DNA of 64,000 nt. Origin: Geobacter sp. OR-1 (GTDB lineage Bacteria > Desulfobacterota > Desulfuromonadia > Geobacterales > DSM-12255). Positions within the stretch are counted from its first letter, which is position 1. The number at the start of each line of letters is the position of its first letter. The DNA is taken from positions 1 through 64,000 of the forward strand of contig NZ_BAZF01000011.1 of assembly GCF_000813145.1 (NCBI RefSeq), written 5' to 3'. Shown piece after piece: positions 39,230 to 48,969 of the stretch. The position numbers were made by a program, and so were the translations under genes. The notes under the pieces are model-generated. The model did no database searches, had not been told where the DNA came from, and worked only from the letters and a program-made list of their open reading frames with translations.

Positions 39230-41094
39230 CAGGCCGGCACCCCTTTGCCACAGGAATCGGACTGCTTCATTGCCTTCTGCAGCGTATTAAGTGCCGCCTC
39301 GAAATCGAAACGCCTGATCGCCCCATCGATAACGGAGAATTCCAGGGGAAATGAGCTCCTGAGCAGATCGCTGTTCGCGCCGAGCAGGTCACCGGCCGCG
39401 GCATCGTCGTCCTTCAGCAGTCCGGCAAGCTTGAGACAGACGGCTTCAAGTTTCTCCCTGTCAACAGTGGCCGGGACAACGCTTGGCATCGCAGCCGGTT
39501 CCACCCCCGGTTTCACAACTGTGACCTCGACTACGGGCGCTATTTGATCACCCCGAACCGGAGCCGGCAATATGTCACCCAGCTGTTCTCCGCTGTTATC
39601 GACCGGCAGACTGAACCAGAACGTGCTTCCGGCTCCGTATTCGCTCTTGACGCCGATCTCGCCACCCATAAGGTTGGCCAGCCGCATACAAATGGAAAGT
39701 CCCAGGCCGGTTCCCTCGTATTTACGGCTCAGGCCGGAGTCAATCTGGTGGAACGGTTTAAACAGCCGTTCCAGATCTACATCTTCAATGCCGATCCCGG
39801 TGTCGATCACGCTGGTCAGATAGTACCCGGCTTCACGCACGCAACGAATTGAAATGCCTCCTTGCTCCGTGAATTTTACCGCATTGCTCAACAGGTTGAG
39901 CAGGATCTGCTCCACCCGTCTAACATCACTGGTAATAATCGCCACGTCAGGGGCAACCTCGACGGACAGTTCAAGCCCCTTTTTCTCAGCCAGGGGACGA
40001 ATGGTCTGCGCCACCTTGTGAATCGATTCCTGAAGGTTGAACGTCTCCAGTGCCACCTGCAACTGGCCGGCTTCGATCTTGGAAATGTCCAGGATATCGC
40101 TGATCAGGGAGAGCAGGTGACTGGCGCTGTTTTTGACCATGTTCAGCTGTTTGGCCTGTTCCTCGGTGATCGGCCCCCCGAGACCCTGCAGCAGAATGCC
40201 GGTAAAGCCGATGATGGAGTTGAGCGGGGTGCGCAGTTCATGGGACATGGTGGCAAGGAAGGCGGACTTGAGCTGATCGGCAGCTTCGGCGCGCTCTTTG
40301 GCTTCCTGCAGCTCGACCGTTCGTTCCGCCACCCGCTGTTCGAGTCCCCGGTTGCTGTCAACAAGTTCCCGGTTCTGGATTTCTATGGTCTCCAGCATGC
40401 CGTTGAACGACTTGACCAGAACCCCGATTTCATCGTCGTTGCCCTGCGGAACCCGGACGGAATAGTCCTTATCCTGGGCAATCAACTGCGCGGTATGCGT
40501 GAGGGTCGTTATCGGCTCGGAGACGATCTGCTGCAACCGGGACGAAAGAACAAAGGCAACCAGCCCGGCGCCGAGCATGATCAGCACTGTGGAGATCAGG
40601 TAGTTGCGCCAGAGGAGGTCGAGTTCGGCAAGATTCGCCCGCACACAGACCACGCCGATCTGTTTCCCTTCCGAAAGGATCGGCTCGAAGACTAACAGTT
40701 GCCGCTGGGCAAAACGGTGCAGCCGCGTATGCTCAGGTGCAGGAAAGGGGTCGCCTTTTGCTCCGGGAGCATTATAACGTGCGAAGATCGAGCCGCTTTC
40801 CGTGTAGATGCACGCCCCGGTGACAGACGGTTTGATCCGGAGAGCTGCCAGGTTTTCCCTGGCCAGATTCTGATCGTCGAAAAGAAGCGCGGCGTTGCTG
40901 CGGTCGGCAATGAGCATTGCCAGGGCCGACAGATCCTGCACCATATTCCGCTTGACGTGGTATCGGTTATAAAACGTAAATGCCGTACCAGCCACCAGAA
41001 GACCGATGATCGTAGTTGTCATGGCGATCAACACGAGCTTCTTCCTGATCGGAAGCTTATTGATAAAAATCACGGCATTTCTCAGCTGTTTCAT
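39229..41094 (-). CDS. Sensor histidine kinase with CHASE8-like periplasmic domain and Hpt-like tail
   Basis: 621 residues. Membrane segments near 20-42 and 158-182 enclose a periplasmic domain of about 115 residues of the CHASE8 type ([37 protein letters not shown]). This is the sensor found in YfiN/TpbB. HAMP follows, then a coiled coil and the kinase core with [32 protein letters not shown] and [14 protein letters not shown]. The last 75 residues resemble the helical tail seen after Hpt domains ([26 protein letters not shown]) but have no obvious phosphorylatable His. Its gene overlaps yfiR by ATGA, so periplasmic YfiR is the likely regulator of this kinase. Confidence 0.83.
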   Translation of the reverse strand: MKQLRNAVIFINKLPIRKKLVLIAMTTTIIGLLVAGTAFTFYNRYHVKRNMVQDLSALAMLIADRSNAALLFDDQNLARENLAALRIKPSVTGACIYTESGSIFARYNAPGAKGDPFPAPEHTRLHRFAQRQLLVFEPILSEGKQIGVVCVRANLAELDLLWRNYLISTVLIMLGAGLVAFVLSSRLQQIVSEPITTLTHTAQLIAQDKDYSVRVPQGNDDEIGVLVKSFNGMLETIEIQNRELVDSNRGLEQRVAERTVELQEAKERAEAADQLKSAFLATMSHELRTPLNSIIGFTGILLQGLGGPITEEQAKQLNMVKNSASHLLSLISDILDISKIEAGQLQVALETFNLQESIHKVAQTIRPLAEKKGLELSVEVAPDVAIITSDVRRVEQILLNLLSNAVKFTEQGGISIRCVREAGYYLTSVIDTGIGIEDVDLERLFKPFHQIDSGLSRKYEGTGLGLSICMRLANLMGGEIGVKSEYGAGSTFWFSLPVDNSGEQLGDILPAPVRGDQIAPVVEVTVVKPGVEPAAMPSVVPATVDREKLEAVCLKLAGLLKDDDAAAGDLLGANSDLLRSSFPLEFSVIDGAIRRFDFEAALNTLQKAMKQSDSCGKGVPA

Positions 41095-41669
41095 GGCACG
41101 ACCCGCGCAATTTCAAAAAGCTTGGCACTGACCTTCAAACCGGCCTGGCGCACCGCTCGCTGGCTGATCTCGATCTTGACCCGATCCTTTTCGGTTATGA
41201 AACTTACCATCCCCCCTTTTTGCGAAAACTGAGAAATATCGCTGACCGTCAAGGTTTGCGTCCCCTGCAGCCGCTGCAGGATAAACGGCAGCTGCTGTTC
41301 TTCGGAACGGCTGATAAACATCAGGTGGCACTGGGGCAGCGCATTCAGATCCTTCACTCTTTGGATCCTGATCGGCCTCCCCTTCACTTCGCGATTGGAC
41401 AGTTCCCCCAATACTGTGCGGATCGGGTCTGTGCCGACAACGCAGATCCTGAACGGCTCACGCCCTCCATCGTCGGACCAGTCGACAAATTTGGTGAAAT
41501 TATAGATATAGGCGGCCTTGACCTTGATCTCCAGATCGCCGGCCCAGGCCGGGTGCAGCGTGATTGTTGCAGCCGCCAGACAGACAAGCAGTGCCGCTGC
41601 ACGCGTAAGAAGACCGCTGAAGCGATACCTTCGATAAAACAACCGCAGTACTGTCAGCACAATCCTCAA
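41091..41669 (-). CDS. yfiR: YfiR-family periplasmic protein
   Basis: 192 residues. A long N-terminus with a hydrophobic export segment (about 20-42, ending PAWA) is followed by a YfiR/DUF4154 domain: [37 protein letters not shown] and the closing [17 protein letters not shown]. In Pseudomonas, YfiR binds the periplasmic domain of the diguanylate cyclase YfiN and holds it off. Here the neighbour with the matching CHASE8-type domain is a histidine kinase, so the control would be on phosphorylation. It overlaps both neighbouring genes by four bases. Confidence 0.85.
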   Translation of the reverse strand: MRIVLTVLRLFYRRYRFSGLLTRAAALLVCLAAATITLHPAWAGDLEIKVKAAYIYNFTKFVDWSDDGGREPFRICVVGTDPIRTVLGELSNREVKGRPIRIQRVKDLNALPQCHLMFISRSEEQQLPFILQRLQGTQTLTVSDISQFSQKGGMVSFITEKDRVKIEISQRAVRQAGLKVSAKLFEIARVVP

Positions 41670-43702
41670 AAAGTCAGCTCCAGGCTGCCGAAGGCGTTGA
41701 AACCCGGGTCACGAAACTGCCACGGCATTTCATAACGCTTGTCGAACAGGTTGTTCAGGTCCACGGCAGCATTCAATGCATAATCGGCACTCTTGAATAG
41801 AATCTTCTGCGCCCGGATGTTCAGTACATGATACGGCCCGAACTTGCTCCGCCCGCTTTTGGAGGTGCTGTCAAAATAGGTCCCGACAAGGTGCAGGTAG
41901 GGGGACACGGATATTCCCCAGGGCAGCCGGGAAGTGATACCGGCATTGGCCACATAGTCAGGGACAAAGGAGATGTCGGCGCCGTCCTGGTCGGAGTCCA
42001 GCGGATTTTCAACCTTGGTTGCCGTATAGGTCAAGTTGGCAAACGAGCGCAGATAGTCGCTGAACCGATGATCCAGGTTCAACTCGAAGCCGTACGAATA
42101 GGCATTGCCGGCATTCATAGAGCGGCTCTGCGACGGGGTCGCGTTGACTGCGTTTTCCACAATGGCATCGTCAATCTGGTTATAAAAACCGCGAATCCCG
42201 ATAATCAGGTTATCAAGAGGCCGAAGATCAACCCCCAGGTCAGAGCCGATCCCTTTTTCCGGCTTCAGGTCAAGGCTGGGGAGCTGGCCGTTCCTTCCGG
42301 CGACCCCTGCATCCGCGGCATTCAGCGTCCCTCCGAGCTGCTTGGCCGAAGGCGCCACAAAACTCGATCCGGCGTTGCCATAAAACGCAAGCCATGGGGT
42401 CATATTGCACCGGGCACCGACGCTCCAGAGAAAGGTGTTCCAGGAGTTGTCCCGCTTTGCCGGAGTTACGCCATTGAAGAGATCATAGGAGTGATCCGTA
42501 TAGTTGAACCGTCCCCCGCCCCTCAGCACCCATCTGCCAAGGACCAGTTTTTCCTGGAGAAAGAGTCCGACCGAATAGGCGTTCACATCGGTACCGGTGC
42601 TTCGCACCCCGTTGACCTCGGCAAACGACCGGTACGTCGCTACCTGCGAATCCGCGCCGGCTGTCAGCAGACTGTTGCCGTAATGGCTGACATTGATGGT
42701 CAGATCCGAAGGAAAGATCTGCTGTTCAACTCCATCCCGTTCGCGCAGACCGAGATTGGCCGGGAAGTTGTCTTCACCCCAGCGGCGGTCGTAGTTGCGA
42801 TAACCGGTCTTCACCTGGAGATTGATCGCTTCATTGATCTGATTGGTGTATGTGGCGTTGATGGTGTCGTACTTATGGTTGAAGTCGCGGTTGGGACGGC
42901 CGGCATCCCCGGTATGCTGGGTATGGTGGGCAAATACCGACAGCTTGTGGTCATCCCGGTCGAACAGATAGGTCAATTTTGCGTACAGCTTGGTCTTCTG
43001 GTATTCCGGGTCCTTGATGATGTTCAGCCATGAATTTGCCGTGCCGTAGTCGGTATAGTCGGACTGCTCATAGCCGGCGCCGATGAAATAGTTCAGGTTC
43101 TCTTTTCGGTCCTGATGATAGAGGCGACCGGCAAAGGTATTGTAACTCCCCCCGCCAACCAGGAAACGGGTTGCCGGAGCGTCGATGCGGTCCTTCAGGA
43201 TGAAATTGGTGATGCCGGCCAGAGGGGTCTCGTTCCCGGCAAAATCCATGGTCAGGTAGTTTGAATACATGACAGACGCCGGCCCCTTGTGGATCTCGAC
43301 CTGGCCGAAGGCCCACGGATCAAGGCTCATGGCATCGACAAAGGAGTCAATCGGCAACCCGTCCAGCAGATAGCCGTTATACTTCGGCCCGAGCCCGCCG
43401 AACGAACCCCAGTTGGCGTCGTTGCGCGACAGCACATTGACAAACTGGCCCGAGGTGTACTGGAGCAGTTCGGCGATATTCCGGTTGTACGTGGTCTGCT
43501 GCTCGAACTCTTCCGGATAGAACAGCTCAACCTTCTGGGTCACGGTTTCCTGCGACTGGGCAATTTTGGAGTCGGTAACCACCAGATCGGAGAGCTTTTC
43601 AAGGCTCAGGTCATAGATGTTTCGCTCCAGCGCCCATGCGGAGTCTGCCGCGTACATCGACATGCACAGGAACAAGGCTACTCCCGAAGACCTTGATACC
43701 AT
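41666..43702 (-). CDS. TonB-dependent outer membrane receptor
   Basis: 678 residues from the ATG at 43702, preceded by AAAGGGG; a GTG five codons upstream is less likely. Signal peptide about 1-24 (ending SAWA). Plug domain about 45-165 (IAELLQYTSGQFVNVLSRND, YLLDGLPIDSFV, VEIHKGPASVMYSN). The rest is a 22-strand type barrel ending LNNLFDKRYEMP and a terminal Phe. No N-terminal signalling (STN) domain is seen. It leads an operon of signalling genes and overlaps yfiR, with no ABC transporter. It may bring in or report a ligand sensed by the downstream periplasmic domains. The ligand (siderophore, cobalamin, other) cannot be told. Confidence 0.87.
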   Translation of the reverse strand: MVSRSSGVALFLCMSMYAADSAWALERNIYDLSLEKLSDLVVTDSKIAQSQETVTQKVELFYPEEFEQQTTYNRNIAELLQYTSGQFVNVLSRNDANWGSFGGLGPKYNGYLLDGLPIDSFVDAMSLDPWAFGQVEIHKGPASVMYSNYLTMDFAGNETPLAGITNFILKDRIDAPATRFLVGGGSYNTFAGRLYHQDRKENLNYFIGAGYEQSDYTDYGTANSWLNIIKDPEYQKTKLYAKLTYLFDRDDHKLSVFAHHTQHTGDAGRPNRDFNHKYDTINATYTNQINEAINLQVKTGYRNYDRRWGEDNFPANLGLRERDGVEQQIFPSDLTINVSHYGNSLLTAGADSQVATYRSFAEVNGVRSTGTDVNAYSVGLFLQEKLVLGRWVLRGGGRFNYTDHSYDLFNGVTPAKRDNSWNTFLWSVGARCNMTPWLAFYGNAGSSFVAPSAKQLGGTLNAADAGVAGRNGQLPSLDLKPEKGIGSDLGVDLRPLDNLIIGIRGFYNQIDDAIVENAVNATPSQSRSMNAGNAYSYGFELNLDHRFSDYLRSFANLTYTATKVENPLDSDQDGADISFVPDYVANAGITSRLPWGISVSPYLHLVGTYFDSTSKSGRSKFGPYHVLNIRAQKILFKSADYALNAAVDLNNLFDKRYEMPWQFRDPGFNAFGSLELTF

Positions 43703-44058
43703 GTCAACCCCTTTCACTACTGGATTACCGGGCAGCAGAAATTCTTGAATTACTTTAATCGAAAATCAGGCTTTGGCAACCGCTATTTCGATAAAAATAT
43801 CGCGGCGTTGCCGTTGTCAAACAGCCTCGTCAGGATAGATGGTGAAAATCGAATACTTATGTTTGAGGAGAGAGCGTCCGGAGAGTGCCTGGACCTATAG
43901 ATATACAGACAGTTAATGCCTTGCAGATAAAGGACTTTTTACATCATCTGTTGTACAAATAACCTGCTTGAAGGTCGATGGATTCGGCCCCCAGGCAGGT
44001 CGATAAACCTTTCGGCGCTGGTATAAACTCAAGCAGTTTCCCAGAACACCAGACAATG
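43703..44058. other. Intergenic region between cysA and the TonB receptor gene
   Basis: 356 bases with no gene supported; a 73-codon leftward reading near 43913-44134 overlaps the end of cysA and looks like chance. The notable content is the promoter/inverted repeat at 43775-43820. I searched by eye for cobalamin or c-di-GMP riboswitch landmarks and did not find them. Confidence 0.5.
43775..43820 (-). promoter_or_regulatory. Putative promoter and inverted repeat of the TonB-receptor signalling operon
   Basis: On the minus strand, -35 TTGACA (43815-43820) and -10 TATTTT (43794-43799) lie 15 bases apart. An inverted repeat covers 43775-43812: outer arms GGCAAC and GTTGCC, inner arms CGATA and TATCG around AAAA. 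Because the repeat overlaps the promoter spacer it is a candidate operator. Confidence 0.45.
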
Positions 44059-45087
44059 TCAGATCTGGTAATCCTCGACAAACACCACCAGGTTTTTCGG
44101 CGAGACATAGACCTGCTCGCCGGTGGTGAACCATAACTCCTCGTGCTTTTCGCGCGGGATCTCCGCCTCCATCAATCCGCCGGTATCAACTCGGGCCAGT
44201 TCAAGGCGCACAATCGCCCCGAGAGGGAGCACCCGCGACACGGTAACTGCAATGGCGCCGTTGCCGGGGTCCTGGCGGCTGACATCGATCTCGTGGGGGC
44301 GGGCATAACCGACCGAATGGTGCTCTGTTGAGGCTGTCTGCCCTGCCTGGGGCCGGGCGTGAAACATGTTGACCGTGCCCAGGAACGAATAGACGAATGG
44401 TGACGCTGGGCGGCTGTAAACCTCGTCCGGCGTCCCCTGCTGCTCGACCTTTCCTTTGTTCATCACCACGATCCGGTCGGCCACCTCCAGCGCCTCTTCC
44501 TGGTCATGGGTCACAAAGACGCTGGTAACGTGGATCTCGTCGTGCAAGCGCCGCAGCCAGCGGCGCAGCTCGATCCTTACCTTGGCGTCCAGAGCGCCGA
44601 ACGGCTCGTCCAGGAGCAGCACCTTCGGCTCCACCGCCAGTGCACGGGCCAGGGCCACCCGCTGCCGCTGGCCGCCGGAAAGCTGGGCCGGGTAACGGTC
44701 CGCAATCCCCTCCAGCTGGATCAGCTTGAGCAGCTCATGCACCCGCTCGCGAATTGCCCCTTTGGACGGCCGTTCCTTGCGCGGCCGCACCGTCAGGCCG
44801 AACGCGACGTTATCGAAGACCGTCATGTGCCGGAACAGGGCGTAATGCTGGAACACGAACCCGACCTGCCGTTCCCGGACATCGTCATGGGCGTTTTCGC
44901 CGTTGAACAGGATCTCGCCGCGGTCCGGAGATTCCAGACCGGCAATGATCCTGAGCAGCGTGGTCTTGCCGCAGCCGGACGGCCCGAGCAGCGCCACCAG
45001 CTCGCCAGACGGCACGGTGAGGGAGATATCCTGCAGGGCGGTGAAAGCCCCGAACTGTTTACTTACGCCGCTTACTTCGATACTCAT
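44059..45087 (-). CDS. cysA: Sulfate/thiosulfate ABC transporter ATP-binding protein
   Basis: 342 residues. Walker [10 protein letters not shown] (about 36), Q-loop in [13 protein letters not shown], signature [16 protein letters not shown], Walker [17 protein letters not shown] and His switch in [15 protein letters not shown]. The region after residue 235 is the TOBE-like regulatory domain typical of CysA ([11 protein letters not shown]). It powers sulfate uptake with CysT and CysW, whose genes precede it with short overlaps. It is the last gene of the 53069-44059 run. Confidence 0.92.
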   Translation of the reverse strand: MSIEVSGVSKQFGAFTALQDISLTVPSGELVALLGPSGCGKTTLLRIIAGLESPDRGEILFNGENAHDDVRERQVGFVFQHYALFRHMTVFDNVAFGLTVRPRKERPSKGAIRERVHELLKLIQLEGIADRYPAQLSGGQRQRVALARALAVEPKVLLLDEPFGALDAKVRIELRRWLRRLHDEIHVTSVFVTHDQEEALEVADRIVVMNKGKVEQQGTPDEVYSRPASPFVYSFLGTVNMFHARPQAGQTASTEHHSVGYARPHEIDVSRQDPGNGAIAVTVSRVLPLGAIVRLELARVDTGGLMEAEIPREKHEELWFTTGEQVYVSPKNLVVFVEDYQI

Positions 45088-45941
45088 GACTGAATCTCCT
45101 GTCTCTTCATCCGGAACTCCACCCAGCTTTTCACCACCAGGGTCACCAGCGCCAGCAGGGCGAGCAACGAAGCGACAGCAAAGGCGGCGGCGTAGTTGTA
45201 TTCATTGTAGAGGATCTCCACCTGCAGCGGCACGGTATTGGTCATGCCGCGGATATGGCCCGACACCACGGAAACCGCGCCGAACTCCCCCATGGCCCTG
45301 GCGTTGCAGAGGATCACCCCGTAGAGCACCCCCCACTTGACATTGGGGAGCGTAACCAGGAAAAAGGTCTGCAGCCCGCTGGCGCCGAGGGTCAGGGCCG
45401 CCTCTTCCTCCTCCCGCCCCTGCGATTCCATCAGCGGGATCAGCTCCCTGGCAACAAACGGGAAGGTGACGAAGATGGTGGCCAGGATGATTCCGGGCGC
45501 GGCAAAGACGATCTTCAGGTCGTGGTCCTGCAACCAGGGCCCCAGCCAGCCCTGGAGGCCGAAGAGCAGGACATAGATCAGGCCCGATATAACCGGAGAC
45601 ACCGAAAACGGCAGGTCGATCAGGGTGAGCAGCAGACTTTTCCCCGGAAAGGCAAACTTGGCAATGGCCCAGGAGGCGACCAGGCCGAAGACCAGGTTGA
45701 GCGGCACGCTGATGGCCGCCACCAGGACGGTGAGCTTGATGGCCGACCAGGTATCAGGCTCCCTGAGCGCGGCGAGATAGGTCTCCCACCCTTTTGAAAA
45801 CGCTTCGCTGAAGACTGCGGCCAGCGGCACGAACAGGAACAGGGTCAGAAACAGCATGGCCGTGGCAACCAGCAGCCACCGAACCGGCGCCGGTTCGGTG
45901 TTAGTGTTGTTACCGCTCCGTGCGGAAGAATTATGCTGCAT
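45084..45941 (-). CDS. cysW: Sulfate ABC transporter permease CysW
   Basis: 285 residues with six membrane segments. The permease EAA loop is at [20 protein letters not shown]. Conserved CysW features include [17 protein letters not shown] and [17 protein letters not shown]. It pairs with CysT as the membrane channel for sulfate. It overlaps cysT by 11 bases and cysA by four. The first 20 residues are polar and variable. Confidence 0.92.
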   Translation of the reverse strand: MQHNSSARSGNNTNTEPAPVRWLLVATAMLFLTLFLFVPLAAVFSEAFSKGWETYLAALREPDTWSAIKLTVLVAAISVPLNLVFGLVASWAIAKFAFPGKSLLLTLIDLPFSVSPVISGLIYVLLFGLQGWLGPWLQDHDLKIVFAAPGIILATIFVTFPFVARELIPLMESQGREEEEAALTLGASGLQTFFLVTLPNVKWGVLYGVILCNARAMGEFGAVSVVSGHIRGMTNTVPLQVEILYNEYNYAAAFAVASLLALLALVTLVVKSWVEFRMKRQEIQS

Positions 45942-46764
45942 AGCGCCTACTCCATTTCTGCAGGATATTAATCACCAGCAGCATGACAAAGGAGATGACC
46001 AGCATCACCGAAGCGATGGCCGTGGCGCCGGCATAGTCGTACTGTTCCAGCTTGGTGATGATCAAAAGCGGCGTGATCTCGGATTTCATCGGCATGTTGC
46101 CCGCTATGAAGATGATCGAGCCGTACTCCCCTACCCCGCGGGCAAAGGCCAGGGCAAAGCCGGTTATGACCGCCGGGGTGATCGACGGCAGCAGCACCCG
46201 CCTGATGGTCTGCCAGCGGTTGGCCCCCAGGCAGGCGGCCGCCTCCTCAAGCTCCGGTTCCAACTCTTCCAACACCGGCTGGACCGTGCGCACCACAAAC
46301 GGCAGTCCGATGAACACCATGGCCACCGTGATGCCGAGTGGGGTAAAGGCGACCTTGATGCCGAGCGGTTCCAGATACTTGCCGAGCCAGCCGTTTGAAG
46401 AATAGACCGTTGCCAGGGTGATACCGGCAACAGCCGTCGGCAGGGCAAACGGGAGGTCCACCAGAGCGTCGGCCAGCTTTTTTCCCGGAAAGCGGTAACG
46501 GACCAGCACCCAGGCTACCAGCGTACCGAAAACGGCATTGGCAACAGCTGCGGCAATGGCGGCGCCAAAGGTCAGCCGAAACGAGGCGATGACCCGAGGA
46601 GAGATGACCGTTGCCACGAAGTCGCCCCAGCTCAGGGTCGCGGTCTTGAAGAACAGCGCCGACAAGGGGATCAGGACTATGACACTCAGGTAGAATATGG
46701 TGTAGCCGAGGGTCAGGCCGAAACCGGGAAGGACCCTGTTATGTGCACTCTTGGTAATGCTCAT
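45931..46764 (-). CDS. cysT: Sulfate ABC transporter permease CysT
   Basis: 277 residues with six membrane segments. Typical CysT/CysU sequence: [20 protein letters not shown] at the start, [17 protein letters not shown], the EAA loop [20 protein letters not shown], and [20 protein letters not shown]. It is the second half of the sulfate channel. It begins two bases after the stop of the methyltransferase gene. The Sbp gene that should serve it lies five genes upstream in the same direction. Confidence 0.92.
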   Translation of the reverse strand: MSITKSAHNRVLPGFGLTLGYTIFYLSVIVLIPLSALFFKTATLSWGDFVATVISPRVIASFRLTFGAAIAAAVANAVFGTLVAWVLVRYRFPGKKLADALVDLPFALPTAVAGITLATVYSSNGWLGKYLEPLGIKVAFTPLGITVAMVFIGLPFVVRTVQPVLEELEPELEEAAACLGANRWQTIRRVLLPSITPAVITGFALAFARGVGEYGSIIFIAGNMPMKSEITPLLIITKLEQYDYAGATAIASVMLVISFVMLLVINILQKWSRRYAA

Positions 46765-46766
46765 GG

Positions 46767-47357
46767 TTACTCCTGGTCCGAGCAGCTGGTTGCCGTTTTC
46801 TTGAACAGCAGGCCGTAATGATACGGTTTAAAATCGAATTGCCGCTGCTTCTCAAAGCCGGCAAGTTTTCCCCAGGCAACACACTGTGCCGGTTGCGGCC
46901 GGATCTCCATGGCTGGGCCGCGTGGGGTTGCGGGATCGTAATTCCAATGGATAACCGCCAGGCGGCCGCCTGGCTTGAGGATTCGCAAAGCCTCGGCCAT
47001 CAAGGCTACAGGCTCTTCATGGTGCAGGATGTTAAAGAGCAGGGCAGCATCCTGGCTGTCGCTCATGAGACCGCTCCCTGCGGCGGCAAAGTCCCTGACC
47101 TCGGCCTGCACATTTAAAACCCCTAGTTGACGGCACTTCGCCTTAACCAGTTTAACCATCTCCGGTTCAATGTCCAGGGCAGTGACCGTACCGGAGACAA
47201 GGCCTGCAGCAGTCAGGGTAAAGGTGCCATAGCCGCAGCCGAACTCCACCAGGTCAGCGACGCCGTCGTGCAACCCAAAGCTTTGCAGGATGGCTGACGC
47301 GTCAAAAAAACCTTCCCACATCTCCTCATCAGGCATGCCGCTGTCCCGTACCTTCAT
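46767..47357 (-). CDS. Class I SAM-dependent methyltransferase
   Basis: 196 residues. SAM-binding motif I is [12 protein letters not shown] (about 37-48), the acidic loop is ALDIEPEMV, and [11 protein letters not shown] and [12 protein letters not shown] are the motif IV/VI equivalents. The substrate is not evident; the overall shape is like UbiE/arsenite-type small methyltransferases, but the three-cysteine pattern of ArsM is absent. It sits between the NitT/TauT-type ATPase gene and cysT in a run of same-strand transport genes, two bases from cysT. The ATG follows GGGGAGGAACGCCA. Possibly linked to a methylated sulfur compound; that is speculation. Confidence 0.75.
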   Translation of the reverse strand: MKVRDSGMPDEEMWEGFFDASAILQSFGLHDGVADLVEFGCGYGTFTLTAAGLVSGTVTALDIEPEMVKLVKAKCRQLGVLNVQAEVRDFAAAGSGLMSDSQDAALLFNILHHEEPVALMAEALRILKPGGRLAVIHWNYDPATPRGPAMEIRPQPAQCVAWGKLAGFEKQRQFDFKPYHYGLLFKKTATSCSDQE

Positions 47358-47397
47358 TGGCGTTCCTCCCCGGCTTTATGAATCTGACCAAATGACT

Positions 47398-48195
47398 TCA
47401 GATTGAGTATTCTGCTTCCTGTAAAGCCATCTGGTGCACCAGATGAAATTCCGTGAAAAGCTCGCGGCGGAAGAAGGCGAAGTCATCGCGGGTCCGTTCC
47501 CGCGGGTGCGGCAGGCTGACTTCCAATACCCGCTGGATTCGCCCCGGATTCGGGGCCATCAGCACGATCCGCTGGCCCAGTGCAATCGCCTCGTCCAGGT
47601 CGTGGGTGACAAAAACCACGGTCGGCCGTGTCTCCTGCCAGAGGCGGAGCAGCTCATCCTGCAGGTGATAACGGGTAAAGGCATCCAGTGCGGCGAACGG
47701 CTCATCCATGAACAGGACACTGGGCTCCACGGCCAGCGCCCGTGCGATTGCCACCCGCTGCTTCATCCCTCCGGAGAGTTCATGGGGGTGCTTGTCTATT
47801 GCATGGCGCAACCCCACCAGTTCTAGGGTTGCCAGCGCCCTGTCCCGCGCCTCCCCTGCCGGAATCCCCTTGGCCTGCAGCCCGAACAGGACATTGCCGA
47901 GCACGGTGCGCCACGGGTAGAGGCCGTAATCCTGGAAGATCATGATATGGTCAGGATCAGGTCCGCTAACCGGTCTGCCGTCAATAGTCACGGAACCAGC
48001 GGATGGTTGTTCAAAACCGGCCATGAGGTTGATCAGCGTGGTCTTGCCGCAGCCGCTCGGGCCGACCAGGCAGACAAACTCGCCGCTTTGAATTTCAAGA
48101 TCGAGCGGGCTGACTGCAACCTGCCGTTCACCGCGTGCCGATGTAAAATGTTTTTCCACCGCCGAGAGTTTAATTTTGGACGTCTGAATACTCAT
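47398..48195 (-). CDS. NitT/TauT/SsuB-type ABC transporter ATP-binding protein
   Basis: 265 residues from the ATG at 48195, which overlaps the permease stop (ATGA); an earlier TTG would add five residues. Walker [11 protein letters not shown]-loop MIFQDYGLYPWRTV, signature LSGGMKQRVAIARALA, Walker B VLFMDEPFAALD and His in FVTHDLDEAIALG. This is the motor of the importer formed with the permease at 48192 and the binding protein at 48970. The subfamily takes nitrate, sulfonates, taurine, bicarbonate or thiamine precursors. The specific cargo is unknown. Confidence 0.88.
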   Translation of the reverse strand: MSIQTSKIKLSAVEKHFTSARGERQVAVSPLDLEIQSGEFVCLVGPSGCGKTTLINLMAGFEQPSAGSVTIDGRPVSGPDPDHIMIFQDYGLYPWRTVLGNVLFGLQAKGIPAGEARDRALATLELVGLRHAIDKHPHELSGGMKQRVAIARALAVEPSVLFMDEPFAALDAFTRYHLQDELLRLWQETRPTVVFVTHDLDEAIALGQRIVLMAPNPGRIQRVLEVSLPHPRERTRDDFAFFRRELFTEFHLVHQMALQEAEYSI

Positions 48196-48950
48196 GACGT
48201 CACCCCCCAACGACGGCCGAGCAGACGCTCAACCGCTTTCATTCCCCGATATATCCCCAGCCCCAGCAGGCCGACCAGCAGCATGCCGGCCATAATCTGG
48301 TCGGTGCGCAGGAAGTTACGGGCATCAACAATCATGAAACCGAGTCCGGACTGGGCGCCGAGCATTTCACCGGCCACCAGGTGAATCCAGGCGGTGCCGA
48401 CGGCGATATGCAGGCCGACCATGATGCCGGGAAACGCAGCCGGAACGATCACCCGCAAAAAGGTCATCCGGGAGCCGGCGCCGAAATTGCCGGCAACTTT
48501 AAGGTAGAGCGGCGGCACTCCCCGCACGGCGCTGATTGTTGTCAATAGCACCGGATAAAAGGCTGCCAGGAAGATGATAAACACTGCCGGGGCATTGCCG
48601 ATACCGAACCAGAGCACGGCCAGCGGAAACCAGGCGATGGGCGAAATGGGGCGCAGCACCTGGATCAACGGATCTATGGCGGCATGGCAGCGGCTGAAGC
48701 GGCCGAGGAACAGCCCAAGAGGAATCGCAATAGCAACTGCCAGCAGGTAGGCGCTCCCGAAACGGACCAGGCTGATGCCGATATGCCCCCAGAGTACCCC
48801 GTTATCGGATAACTCCTTGATGGCCTTGAGCACATCGGCCGGCCCCGGCAGCTGCTCAGGGGTATAGCGGCCCGCAGCCAACTGCCAAAGGGCAATAAAT
48901 GCGACTCCGGCAAGGAACGGCACAAGTATGGCGAACAATCGTGATTTCAT
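48192..48950 (-). CDS. NitT/TauT/SsuC-type ABC transporter permease
   Basis: 252 residues with about six membrane segments. Family signs are LRPISPIAWFPLAVLWFGIG, AAFYPVLLTTISAVRGVP and the EAA loop VAGNFGAGSRMTFLRVIVPA. The ATG follows AGGAATCGATAGCG. It lies 19 bases after the binding-protein gene and overlaps the ATPase gene by four bases. It forms the channel of the importer that is co-transcribed with the CO-dehydrogenase-like gene. Confidence 0.88.
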   Translation of the reverse strand: MKSRLFAILVPFLAGVAFIALWQLAAGRYTPEQLPGPADVLKAIKELSDNGVLWGHIGISLVRFGSAYLLAVAIAIPLGLFLGRFSRCHAAIDPLIQVLRPISPIAWFPLAVLWFGIGNAPAVFIIFLAAFYPVLLTTISAVRGVPPLYLKVAGNFGAGSRMTFLRVIVPAAFPGIMVGLHIAVGTAWIHLVAGEMLGAQSGLGFMIVDARNFLRTDQIMAGMLLVGLLGLGIYRGMKAVERLLGRRWGVTS

Positions 48951-48969
48951 CGCTATCGATTCCTATACA

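Noticed and set aside
43703-44058. Possible cobalamin or c-di-GMP riboswitch before the TonB receptor
   Set aside because: The expected conserved boxes were not found by eye; only a promoter-overlapping inverted repeat was seen. A covariance-model search would settle it.
43913-44134. 73-codon leftward reading overlapping the cysA end
   Set aside because: No ribosome binding site, no similarity to known small proteins, and it runs through cysA codons in another frame.
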